From CAYFSC01 sp964345695 (GTDB lineage Bacteria; Bacteroidota; Rhodothermia; Rhodothermales; Salinibacteraceae): DNA of 5,672 nt. Where the stretch lies: assembly GCA_964345695.1 (NCBI GenBank), contig CAYFSC010000191.1:1-5672 (forward strand), in the 5' to 3' direction. This document shows positions 1 to 5,672 of the stretch, piece after piece. Within the stretch, counting starts at the first letter, position 1. Every line of letters begins with the position of its first letter. Both the position numbers and the translations under genes were made by a program. The notes under the pieces are model-generated. The model was not told the origin of the DNA. It worked only from the letters and a program-made list of their open reading frames with translations, and ran no database searches.

Positions 1-783
1 GCCCGTCACCACCTCGCGGGGAAGCCGGATGCTTTGGATGAGCGACGAAACGTCCCCGAGTTGCGCCGGAACGCCCTTCGTGCCGCTGTACACCATGCCC
101 GCGCGCAGGGTCGCCTCGTAGATGCCGGTCAGGAAGCGCACGCCTTCCTTGGCCTCGCGAGTAACGCTGGCCGTCTCGCCCTGCAGCACCTTCTCCTGAA
201 TCTGCTGCGTGTAGTACTGAACCACCGGATCGTTCGGGGTCACGAAGGCGGCGAGCAGCTCGCTGTTGTCGTACAGATCCTGGTAGCTCACCTGCTCGTC
301 GGCCGGGATCGAGGTGTAGACGTAGTCGTTCCGCCCCCGAAGATCGAAAGCGAACGACTCTTCGATCTCGTCGCCCCCGGCGGAGGTCACCCGAATCTCG
401 ACGCGCTCTCGCGAGGCGCTCCGTTTCTCCATGATGGCGTCCTCGAAGTCCGGATAGGCGACTGCGACGAGGCTCTGTCCCGGGAGCAGCAGGTCGGCGC
501 TCTCCACCTCCGTCCAGTCGATGTACTGTGGAACGCGGTACGAGACGGTCACGTCGCGCGCCGTCCGGCCCCCTTTGTTCGTGATCAGCGTCTTGAAGAG
601 AAAGTACCGGCCGTCGTGGACCTCCGGATTCGTGTAGACGCGGTGCGCTGCGGGCATGAGGAAGGGAGCGTGCTCGATTTTTGTGGTGAGCTCGCTCGCC
701 CCGCGCGGAGCCATGACGAAGGGAACGCCGATCAGAAGGATCCCCGCCACCACAAGGAGGCCGGGCAACAGGTAGCGATGCAT
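1..783 (-). CDS. Membrane-anchored/exported protein with transglutaminase-like domain, C-terminus missing
   Basis: The minus strand is open without a stop from the ATG at 783 to the window edge, giving 261 codons of a longer gene. Residues 4-24 are a hydrophobic segment after MHR (YLLPGLLVVAGILLIGVPFV), either a signal peptide or an N-terminal anchor, so the rest is probably periplasmic. Residues about 45-150 look like a beta-sandwich (for example LITNKGGRTARDVTVSYRVP), as in CARDB-like adhesion or scaffold domains. Residues about 210-261 (FLTGIYEATLRAGMVYSG, then SIRLPREVVTG) resemble the stretch just before the catalytic Cys of transglutaminase-like proteins; the expected Cys-His-Asp residues would lie beyond the edge, so activity cannot be judged. 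An in-frame ATG at 858 would add 25 residues (MSAPGEECVPPDCG...), but 783 puts the hydrophobic segment right at the N-terminus and is preferred. The reading frame is well supported; the function is tentative. Confidence 0.75.
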   Translation of the reverse strand, partial: MHRYLLPGLLVVAGILLIGVPFVMAPRGASELTTKIEHAPFLMPAAHRVYTNPEVHDGRYFLFKTLITNKGGRTARDVTVSYRVPQYIDWTEVESADLLLPGQSLVAVAYPDFEDAIMEKRSASRERVEIRVTSAGGDEIEESFAFDLRGRNDYVYTSIPADEQVSYQDLYDNSELLAAFVTPNDPVVQYYTQQIQEKVLQGETASVTREAKEGVRFLTGIYEATLRAGMVYSGTKGVPAQLGDVSSLIQSIRLPREVVTG

Positions 784-890
784 GGAATCACCGAAATTCG
801 TGGGAGCATGCCGAATGCCGCAATCGGGAGGAACGCATTCCTCGCCGGGAGCCGACATGGATATAACCGTATTTTGCGGACCCGATGGCT

Positions 891-915
891 CATGGCGTTC
901 GGAGCATGGCGCTCC
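891..915. repeat. Short direct repeat CATGGCGYTC with overlapping inverted repeat
   Basis: CATGGCGTTC at 891-900 is repeated as CATGGCGCTC at 905-914, 9 of 10 bases identical and 14 bp apart. GGAGC at 901-905 also pairs with GCTCC at 911-915 around a 5-nt loop. The site lies in the divergent gap and could be regulatory, but repeats this short also arise by chance in GC-rich DNA. Confidence 0.3.
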
Positions 916-1004
916 AGCGGCGCAGACCCGGGGGACGTTTTGGCGAATCCACCGCTGATCTCACGGCTTGCGGGATGAGGCCGAATGCGCCGGAGGCGAT
1001 TGCG

Positions 1005-1050
1005 AGACGTGTCCTAGGATTACTCCTATGCGTTCCAGAAGACGTATCCT
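1005..1050. repeat. Direct repeat AGACGTRTCCT upstream of the sigma-factor gene
   Basis: AGACGTGTCCT at 1005-1015 recurs as AGACGTATCCT at 1040-1050, 10 of 11 bases identical and 35 bp apart. Between them lies a perfect inverted repeat, TAGGA (1015-1019), TTAC, TCCTA (1024-1028). The cluster sits 35-80 bp ahead of the preferred sigma-factor start, where an operator or autoregulated promoter would be expected. No known binding site is recognised, so a regulatory role is only inferred. Confidence 0.35.
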
Positions 1051-1084
1051 TAAAAATTGCTTTTTCCACCGAGCCTTCGATCTC

Positions 1085-1654
1085 ATGTCTTCCGCAAAGC
1101 GTAACGTCGCGGCCCTTCTGAGTGAGGAGCAGTCGGAGGACCCCGAGCTCGACGACCTTCTGCCGCTGGTCTACGACGAGCTCCGTCGCCTCGCCCGCGC
1201 GCAACGCCGTCGCCTCCGACCGTACGAGACCCTCAATACCACGGCGCTCGTCCACGAGGCCTATCTGAAGCTGGCGGGTCGCGAGGAAGAGCCCTCCTGG
1301 GAAGATCGTCTCCATTTCTTCCGCATCGCCGCCCGGGCTATGCGCGACGTCGTGGTCGACTACGCACGCCGCCAGCAGGCAGCCAAGCGCGGCGGCGACG
1401 CCCCGCACGTCTCGATGGAGGACGCCCCTCCGCTACCGCAGGTCGAGGCCGAGGAAGTGTTGACCCTCCACGAGGCCCTCGGCCGGCTGGAAGCGATCGA
1501 CGCCCGGCAGGCCCGCGTCGTGGAGCTACGCTACTTTGTTGGACTGACGATTGACGAAGCCGCCGAGGTTTTGGACCTGTCTCCGGCCACCGTCAAGCGC
1601 GACTGGACGAGCGCGCGGGCCTGGCTTTACCGGATCATTCAGGGCGACTCATGA
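1085..1654 (+). CDS. ECF-like RNA polymerase sigma factor (TIGR02999 type)
   Basis: This 189-residue protein would direct RNA polymerase to a dedicated promoter set. Region 2 runs over about residues 20-100 (LLPLVYDELRRLAR, then TALVHEAYLKL, then HFFRIAARAMRDVVVDYAR). After the KRGG linker near residues 101-104, region 4 covers about 127-186, with the helix-turn-helix in LTIDEAAEVLDLSPATVKRD. The wording and length match the TIGR02999 family. The ATG at 1085 is chosen because family similarity begins there; ATG 1028 and TTG 968 would add residues unlike the family. In region 2.2 the acidic D-x-E-D of typical ECF sigmas is replaced by N51-T52-T53-A54. No anti-sigma gene is adjacent; instead a Ser/Thr kinase follows at once, overlapping by ATGA if its first ATG (1651) is used. 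Control by that kinase is therefore likely, as is known for some other ECF groups, but this is inference. Confidence 0.92.
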   Translation: MSSAKRNVAALLSEEQSEDPELDDLLPLVYDELRRLARAQRRRLRPYETLNTTALVHEAYLKLAGREEEPSWEDRLHFFRIAARAMRDVVVDYARRQQAAKRGGDAPHVSMEDAPPLPQVEAEEVLTLHEALGRLEAIDARQARVVELRYFVGLTIDEAAEVLDLSPATVKRDWTSARAWLYRIIQGDS

Positions 1655-1731
1655 GCCGCTTCGACGACACTTTACGGTCATATACAGTAGAGTCCTCCAC
1701 TTCTTCTGCCCCGATCAGGTCCTCGTCCCCG

Positions 1732-4284
1732 ATGACGCCCGACGACTGGAACCGCATCAAAGTGCTGTTCGACGAGGCGCTGGAACGCCCTCCCGAGGAG
1801 CGCGCCGCGTTCCTCGACCGGGCCTGTTCGGAGGATTCCACGCTCCGGACGGAGGTCGACGCCTTGCTAGCCGCCCACGACCGAGCCCAAGCAGATCGGG
1901 CCCTGGAGAGCCCATTCGTACGGGGCAAAGCTTCAGGAACGGGCGCTGACGACGTGGAGCCGGGCAGCCCCTCTGATGAGAGCGGGCAACGGGTCGGGCC
2001 GTACCGCCTCGTACGACGACTGGGCCGCGGGGGCATGGGCACCGTCTACCTTGCGGAGCGCGACGACGGGCAGTTCCGCCAAACCGTGGCGCTCAAGCTC
2101 ATTCGCCGCGGTCTCGACACCGACGACACACTCTCGCGGTTTTCCGTTGAGCGCCAGATCTTAGCCGGGCTCGACCACCCCAACATTGCGCACCTCTACG
2201 ACGGTGGCGTTACCGATGACGGCCGACCGTACTTCGCCATGGAGCACGTCGAGGGCGAGCCGATTACGGACTACTGCGACCGCCGCCGGCTCTCGACCGC
2301 CCAGCGCCTGGAGCTCTTCGAGACCGTCTGTCGGGCGGTGCAGCACGCCCACCGAAACCTGGTCGTGCACCGCGACCTCAAGCCGTCCAACATCCTCGTT
2401 ACCGACACGGACGCCGACGAGAGCGGATCCAGCGACCCAACAGTCAAGCTGCTCGACTTCGGGATTGCAAAACTCCTCGCCGACGAGGTTCTGGGACGAG
2501 ACCCGTCGAAAGCTCAGAGCCCCGTGCCGCACACACGGACCGGCCGGCTGATGCTGACCCCTGAATACGCCGCGCCAGAGCAGCTCCGCGGCGCGCCCAT
2601 CACGACGGCCACCGACGTCTATCAGCTCGGGGTTCTCCTGTACGAACTGCTGACCGGGCGAGGCCCCTATGCGCTGGAGAACCGAATGCATCACGCCGTG
2701 GCGCAGGCCATTCTGGAGACGGACCCGGAGCGTCCGTCCACGGCTGTCACGCGGACAGCCCAGACCTGGCGCGGCGACGACACCGAGACCGTCACGCCCC
2801 GGGCCGTGAGCCAAGCGCGTTCGACGGACCCGGCCCGCCTGAAGCGCCAGCTGGCGGGCGACCTCGACGTGATCTGCCTCAAGGCGCTCCACAAGGAGCC
2901 GGCGCGCCGGTACCCCGACGTGGATGCCCTGGCCGACGACGTGCGCCGGCACCAGGCGGGTCGGCCGGTCACGGCACGGCCCGACGGACTGGCGTATCGG
3001 GCCGGCAAGTTCGTGCGGCGTCACCGCGTGGGGGTCGCCGCGGCGCTCTTCGTCGTCCTGTCGATCGTCGGAGGGGCGGGGGCAGCGTTGTGGCAGGCAC
3101 AGGTTGCCGACTGGCACCGCCAGGAGGCCGAAGAGCGCCTGGTCGACGTGCGCCAGTTGGCCGGTTCGTTTCTCTTCGAGTTCCACGACGCCATCGCCGA
3201 CCAGCCCGGCACCACGGCGGCTCGTGAGTTGGTCGTTCGGCGTGCTCTGGAATACCTCGACCGTCTTGCTCAACAGACCGACCCCAGTCCCGCGCTTTCC
3301 CTCGAACTGGCGACCGCCTACCGCAAAGTGGGCGACGTGCAGGGCAATCCGACCAACGCCAATCTCGGGCGCCCTCGTGACGCGCTCGCCAGCTATCAGA
3401 AGGGACTTGCCTGGATTGACGGCGCGGCTCACCCAGGCTCGACGAACGTCACGATCCGCGATGCTGAAGCACGCTTGCACGAAGGACTCGGCGATGTACA
3501 GGCAGCCTTGGGCCAGCTGGATGAGGCGGAAACCAGCAAGCGCCGCGTGACCGACATCTACCAGGGTCTGGTCCGCGACCGGACCGCGGATCCTCACTGG
3601 CAGACCCGCCATGCCGTGGCCCTCATCAAGTGGGGCGACGTGCTCGGAAACTCCAACTTTCCGAACCAAGGCCGGGCCGCCGAGGCCCTGCGGCACTACC
3701 AGAAGGCCGAGGCCATTCTCGGGCGGCTCTACGCCGCGGACTCATCGGCCTCCAACACGATGCGACTCTACGGCCTGATCCACGAGCGCATCGGCACGAT
3801 CCGCGAACAAGAAGGTCCGATCGGCGCGGCGCTGGAGGCGTATCGGCGCTCGATGGCGCTCCGAGAACGGTACGCCGACGCCCACCCCACCGACACCGAC
3901 GCCATACGGGATGGGGCTGTCGCGCATGAGAAAATGGGCAAAGTGCTCGTGCAGCGCGGGGAACTGGCCACCGCGCAGGCGCACTTCCAAACCTCCCGCG
4001 ATATCTTCCGCCAGCTCGCCGACGCCGACCCGGAGAACGCGCAGGCGAAGCAATCGCTGGCCATCAGCTACTTCCACCTCGGGGACCTGGCGCACCATAC
4101 GTCGCGACCCAGCCTCAACGATCCGGCGACGGCTCGAACTCACTACGAGCAGGCTCAGCGTCACCTCACAACAGTGTGCACGCTCGACTCGACGAACACC
4201 CACGCGCAGCACCTTCTGGGCCTTGTTAACGATCGCCTGACTGCCCTCTCATCCCCTGGCCATAAGAATCCAGCCACGGAATAG
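1732..4284 (+). CDS. Transmembrane Ser/Thr protein kinase with C-terminal TPR repeats
   Basis: A Hanks-type kinase of 850 residues. Residues 1-55 form a helical leader (MTPDDWNRIKVLFDEALE, then EERAAFLDRAC, then LLAAH) typical of kinases paired with TIGR02999 sigma factors. The kinase domain spans about 91-407: glycine loop GRGGMG from 98, Lys122 in VALK, Glu140 of helix C, HRDLKPSN with Asp215, DFG at 242-244 and APE at 281-283, so it should be active. Residues 433-454 are a single membrane helix after RRHR, placing the kinase inside the cell and the TPR region (about 500-840) outside or in the periplasm. TPR-like units include LASYQKGLAWI, LRHYQKAEAIL, LEAYRRSMALRERY and QAHFQTSRDIFRQL. An in-frame ATG at 1651 overlaps the sigma stop as ATGA and would add 27 Ser/Thr-rich residues using codons rare in this gene (TTA, AGG, ACA, GTA); family similarity starts at 1732, which I prefer. 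The substrate is not shown by the sequence; the sigma factor is the natural candidate. Confidence 0.93.
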   Translation: MTPDDWNRIKVLFDEALERPPEERAAFLDRACSEDSTLRTEVDALLAAHDRAQADRALESPFVRGKASGTGADDVEPGSPSDESGQRVGPYRLVRRLGRGGMGTVYLAERDDGQFRQTVALKLIRRGLDTDDTLSRFSVERQILAGLDHPNIAHLYDGGVTDDGRPYFAMEHVEGEPITDYCDRRRLSTAQRLELFETVCRAVQHAHRNLVVHRDLKPSNILVTDTDADESGSSDPTVKLLDFGIAKLLADEVLGRDPSKAQSPVPHTRTGRLMLTPEYAAPEQLRGAPITTATDVYQLGVLLYELLTGRGPYALENRMHHAVAQAILETDPERPSTAVTRTAQTWRGDDTETVTPRAVSQARSTDPARLKRQLAGDLDVICLKALHKEPARRYPDVDALADDVRRHQAGRPVTARPDGLAYRAGKFVRRHRVGVAAALFVVLSIVGGAGAALWQAQVADWHRQEAEERLVDVRQLAGSFLFEFHDAIADQPGTTAARELVVRRALEYLDRLAQQTDPSPALSLELATAYRKVGDVQGNPTNANLGRPRDALASYQKGLAWIDGAAHPGSTNVTIRDAEARLHEGLGDVQAALGQLDEAETSKRRVTDIYQGLVRDRTADPHWQTRHAVALIKWGDVLGNSNFPNQGRAAEALRHYQKAEAILGRLYAADSSASNTMRLYGLIHERIGTIREQEGPIGAALEAYRRSMALRERYADAHPTDTDAIRDGAVAHEKMGKVLVQRGELATAQAHFQTSRDIFRQLADADPENAQAKQSLAISYFHLGDLAHHTSRPSLNDPATARTHYEQAQRHLTTVCTLDSTNTHAQHLLGLVNDRLTALSSPGHKNPATE

Positions 4285-4433
4285 CTCTCTTCCAACCGGC
4301 AGCCTCCGGGAGTGCTCGTCCGACGTTCCCATTGGGCGACTGACCATCCACCCATACCTTCCACCCATCTCACCCGGAGGACCGGCCGCATTCCGATGAA
4401 AAATGAGACTGTGCGGAACCACTTGGTGTCGGT
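4285..4433. other. Kinase-arsR intergenic region
   Basis: No gene is seen here. The nonamer TCCACCCAT occurs at 4347-4355 and 4360-4368, within a pyrimidine-rich stretch. A weak stem with a one-base bulge (AGCCTC / GAGTGCT, 4302-4316) follows the kinase stop but has no T-run, so it is not called a terminator. CGATGAA at 4394-4400 equals one arm of the arsenic-cluster motif but lacks a partner arm at 8 nt. The arsR promoter should lie between about 4390 and 4450, yet no clear consensus boxes were found. Confidence 0.4.
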
Positions 4434-4455
4434 TTTATCGAATGAATGCGATGAA
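4434..4455. promoter_or_regulatory. Candidate ArsR operator upstream of arsR
   Basis: TTTATCG (4434-4440) and CGATGAA (4449-4455) form an inverted repeat, 6 of 7 positions pairing, around an 8-nt spacer. The ATCG-8 nt-CGAT core is the same as in two further sites between arsC and arsM. The site ends 17 bp before the ATG at 4473 and covers the alternative ATG at 4455. ArsR-family repressors bind imperfect inverted repeats at their own promoters, so autorepression is the natural reading. Binding is inferred. Confidence 0.62.
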
Positions 4456-4472
4456 TGACCAGAGATACCGCC

Positions 4473-4808
4473 ATGCAAACGAAAGCCGACCAATTTGACA
4501 CCGACCTCGGGCGCCTCGCCGAGCAGGCCAAAGCCCTGTCGCACCCGGCGCGCCTGGAGATCTTGCGTGTCCTTGCAGCCCACGACACGTGCATCTGCGG
4601 GGAGATCGTGGAGGAGTTGCCGCTGGCACAGTCCACCGTGTCCCGCCACCTCAAGGTGCTGAAGGAGGCGGGCCTCATCCGGGGCACCATCGACGGGCCG
4701 AGCATTTGCTACTGCCTCGATCCGTCCGCCCTGCGGGTGCTGCACGGACAACTCGATGTCTTCTTCGACGAGGTGCTGGCTTCCGCCCCCGCCCGCTCGT
4801 CCTGCTAA
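4473..4808 (+). CDS. arsR: ArsR-family arsenic-responsive transcriptional repressor
   Basis: A 111-residue winged-helix repressor of the ArsR/SmtB family, expected to leave DNA when it binds arsenite or a related metalloid. The sequence shows ALSHPARLEILRVL, the recognition-helix segment LPLAQSTVSRHLKVLKEAGL and a wing (IRGTIDGPSICYCLD). Cysteines lie in a CIC pair at 40 and 42, at the place of the Cys32/Cys34 pair of E. coli ArsR; the third E. coli Cys (37) is not conserved. A second pair, CYC at 79 and 81, lies in the wing, and Cys111 is the last residue, so the metal site may use a different set of thiols. The ATG at 4455 would add six residues but lies on the last base of the candidate operator, so 4473 is preferred. 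arsC follows after 19 bp and is probably co-transcribed. The family is certain; arsenic as the inducer is inferred from the neighbours. Confidence 0.92.
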   Translation: MQTKADQFDTDLGRLAEQAKALSHPARLEILRVLAAHDTCICGEIVEELPLAQSTVSRHLKVLKEAGLIRGTIDGPSICYCLDPSALRVLHGQLDVFFDEVLASAPARSSC

Positions 4809-4827
4809 TCGCCGCCCGCGACGCCTC

Positions 4828-5280
4828 ATGACCGCACGGAAGGAATCCGTTCTATTCGTTTGTACGCACAACTCGGCCCGCTCGCAGATGGCCGAGGGGC
4901 TCCTGCGTGCCAAGTACGGGAACCATTACGACGTGTACAGCGCCGGCACCGAGAAGACCCACGTGCGCCCTCTGGCGATGGAGGCGATGCAGGAAATTGG
5001 AATCGACCTCTCCGACCACACCTCGAAAACGATCGATGAGGTCACGACCGACCGCACATTCGACGTCGTCGTGACCGTGTGCGATGCGGCGCGCGAGGTC
5101 TGCCCGTATCTTCCGGCGCGAAAAACAAACCTGCACCACTCGTTCGACGACCCCTCCGCCGCCACCGGCACCGATGAAGAGCGGCTGGCCGTCTTCTGCC
5201 GCGTGCGTGATGAGATCGCCGGTTGGATCGACGAGACGTTCGCACCGGCGGCCACTGAGCCCGACCTGGAAGCGTCCTGA
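4828..5280 (+). CDS. arsC: Arsenate reductase, thioredoxin-coupled (low-molecular-weight phosphatase fold)
   Basis: A 150-residue cytoplasmic enzyme that reduces arsenate to arsenite. The phosphatase-type loop CTHNSARS spans Cys12 to Ser19 (C-x5-R-S). Cys85 and Cys92 in VCDAAREVCP have the spacing of Cys82/Cys89 in plasmid pI258 ArsC, where Cys10, Cys82 and Cys89 relay a disulfide to thioredoxin. FDDPS (106-110) carries the conserved Asp. These three cysteines favour an arsenate reductase over a plain protein tyrosine phosphatase. The length is slightly above the usual 130-140 because of an acidic tail. The ATG at 4828 is chosen because KESVLFVC begins the fold there; an open frame back to 4756 overlaps arsR and does not match the family. 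There is no Shine-Dalgarno sequence in the 19-bp gap after arsR. The product, arsenite, is the substrate of the downstream ArsM. Confidence 0.93.
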   Translation: MTARKESVLFVCTHNSARSQMAEGLLRAKYGNHYDVYSAGTEKTHVRPLAMEAMQEIGIDLSDHTSKTIDEVTTDRTFDVVVTVCDAAREVCPYLPARKTNLHHSFDDPSAATGTDEERLAVFCRVRDEIAGWIDETFAPAATEPDLEAS

Positions 5281-5290
5281 ACGCCCGCCC

Positions 5291-5312
5291 TTCATCGCGT
5301 AAATACGATGAA
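5291..5312. promoter_or_regulatory. Candidate ArsR operator, distal site ahead of arsM
   Basis: TTCATCG (5291-5297) and CGATGAA (5306-5312) form a perfect 7-bp inverted repeat with an 8-nt, A/T-rich spacer (CGTAAATA). It starts 10 bp after the arsC stop. It shares arms and spacer length with the site ahead of arsR. It might act as a hairpin in RNA, but no T-run follows, so a terminator is less likely than an operator. Confidence 0.6.
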
Positions 5313-5358
5313 AGGAACGCTGGACATCGAGAAGCCGGAAACGCACAGCAGGCCCCGT

Positions 5359-5380
5359 TGTATCGCATATCGACGATAAA
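5359..5380. promoter_or_regulatory. Candidate ArsR operator, proximal site ahead of arsM
   Basis: TGTATCG (5359-5365) and CGATAAA (5374-5380) flank an 8-nt spacer (CATATCGA); 6 of 7 arm positions pair. The right arm is the exact complement of the left arm of the arsR site. It ends 23 bp before the arsM ATG, much like the arsR site (17 bp). Its centre is 68 bp from that of the distal site. Repression of a separate arsM promoter is inferred. Confidence 0.55.
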
Positions 5381-5403
5381 CGAAGGAAATACGACCGACC
5401 GCA

Positions 5404-5672
5404 ATGCCTGTCCCCACGACTGCTTCTTCCGCTTCCGACATCCGCGAGGCCGTACACGCCAAGTATGCCGCCATCGCTCGCGGCGACGAGCAGGGATGTT
5501 GTGACCCCGAAGCGGCCTCGTGTTGCAGCGACGCCGACACCGCCGTCACCATGATTGGCGAGGCCTACGACACGGTCGACGGCTACGTGGCCGACGCCGA
5601 CCTGCAGCTGGGGTGCGGGGTGCCCACTGAGCACGCCGGGCTCGCGCCGGGACAGACGGTGGTCGACCTCGG
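5404..5672 (+). CDS. arsM: Arsenite S-adenosylmethionine methyltransferase, N-terminal part
   Basis: The first 89 codons of a gene that runs off the right edge. The expected enzyme transfers methyl groups from S-adenosylmethionine to arsenite, giving methylated and partly volatile arsenicals. Seen here are IREAVHAKYAAIARG (13-27), two Cys pairs (32-33 and 40-41), YVADADLQLGCGVPT with Cys71, and AGLAPGQTVVDLG, the start of SAM-binding motif I of a Rossmann-type methyltransferase. The Cys-rich start plus LGCG-x-PT ahead of VVDLG is characteristic of the bacterial ArsM group. The later catalytic cysteines and C-terminal domain are outside the window, so completeness is unknown. The start at 5404 is the only ATG before the conserved part. 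The 123-bp gap from arsC, holding two candidate ArsR sites, suggests its own promoter. Position after arsR and arsC supports the assignment. Confidence 0.88.
   Translation, partial: MPVPTTASSASDIREAVHAKYAAIARGDEQGCCDPEAASCCSDADTAVTMIGEAYDTVDGYVADADLQLGCGVPTEHAGLAPGQTVVDL

Larger units (their letters stand above)
784..1084. other. Divergent intergenic region, about 300 bp
   Basis: This gap separates the minus-strand gene from the sigma factor and should carry promoters for both. I see no convincing -35/-10 pair on either strand, nor a clear Bacteroidota-type -33/-7 pair. The last 40 bases before the sigma-factor start are richer in A/T (for example TTAAAAATTGCTTTTT at 1050-1065), as is usual ahead of Bacteroidota starts. 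The frame upstream of the sigma factor stays open back to a TTG at 968, but that stretch does not resemble the sigma family and is probably not translated. Several short repeats are listed separately. Confidence 0.5.

Noticed and set aside
862..867. TATAAC as a -10 box on the plus strand in the divergent gap
   Set aside because: No matching -35 element lies at 16-18 bp, and it is more than 200 bp from the preferred sigma-factor start.
34..978. Plus-strand open frame of 314 codons opposite the left-edge gene
   Set aside because: The minus strand gives a coherent protein with a membrane segment and a domain-like pattern. The plus-strand product is rich in Arg, His and Val without motifs and runs into the intergenic gap.
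2161..3696. Long minus-strand open frame (511 codons) opposite the kinase gene
   Set aside because: It lies wholly antisense to a kinase with intact catalytic motifs and TPRs. Long antisense frames are expected in GC-rich genes, and its translation shows no recognisable domain.
4302..4316. Possible terminator hairpin after the kinase gene
   Set aside because: The stem is six pairs with a bulge and no T-run follows.
4394..4400. Fourth copy of the arsenic-cluster motif
   Set aside because: Only one arm (CGATGAA) is present; the place for the other arm, 8 nt upstream, has no ATCG.
4161..4913. Minus-strand open frame of 250 codons across the kinase end, the intergenic gap and arsR
   Set aside because: It is antisense to three clear features including arsR, and has no recognisable motif.
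4852..5634. Minus-strand open frame of 260 codons opposite arsC and arsM
   Set aside because: arsC and arsM are unmistakable on the plus strand; this is an antisense shadow.

Overview
The window looks like a high-GC chromosomal segment from a bacterium of the Bacteroidota/Rhodothermota sphere, with Salinibacter-like relatives the best guess. This rests on strong G/C at third codon positions, acidic proteins, start codons without clear Shine-Dalgarno sequences, and a TIGR02999-type sigma factor next to a TPR-bearing Ser/Thr kinase. The taxonomic call is inference only; there is no rRNA or other marker in the window.

Layout: (1) Positions 1-783, minus strand, hold the N-terminal part of a membrane-anchored or exported protein with a beta-sandwich-like domain and the beginning of a transglutaminase-like domain; its C-terminus lies beyond the left edge. 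(2) Positions 784-1084 are a divergent intergenic region of about 300 bp with short direct and inverted repeats but no convincing promoter. (3) Positions 1085-4284, plus strand, form a two-gene signalling unit: an ECF-like sigma factor that overlaps, or nearly abuts, a large transmembrane Ser/Thr kinase with C-terminal TPRs. (4) Positions 4285-4472 are an intergenic region ending in an inverted repeat. (5) Positions 4473-5672, plus strand, hold an arsenic-response cluster: an ArsR repressor, a thioredoxin-type arsenate reductase (arsC) and the start of an arsenite methyltransferase (arsM) cut by the right edge.

How the genes work together: the kinase probably senses a signal and controls the neighbouring sigma factor, which lacks the usual acidic residues in region 2.2 and carries two threonines there. 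In the arsenic cluster, ArsC reduces arsenate to arsenite and ArsM methylates arsenite; ArsR should repress both when arsenic is absent. The most useful new observation is a motif of the form TTYATCG, 8 nt, CGATRAA. It occurs once just upstream of arsR and twice in the arsC-arsM gap, and is a good candidate for the ArsR operator. It also suggests that arsM has its own ArsR-controlled promoter. No arsenite exporter is visible in the window.
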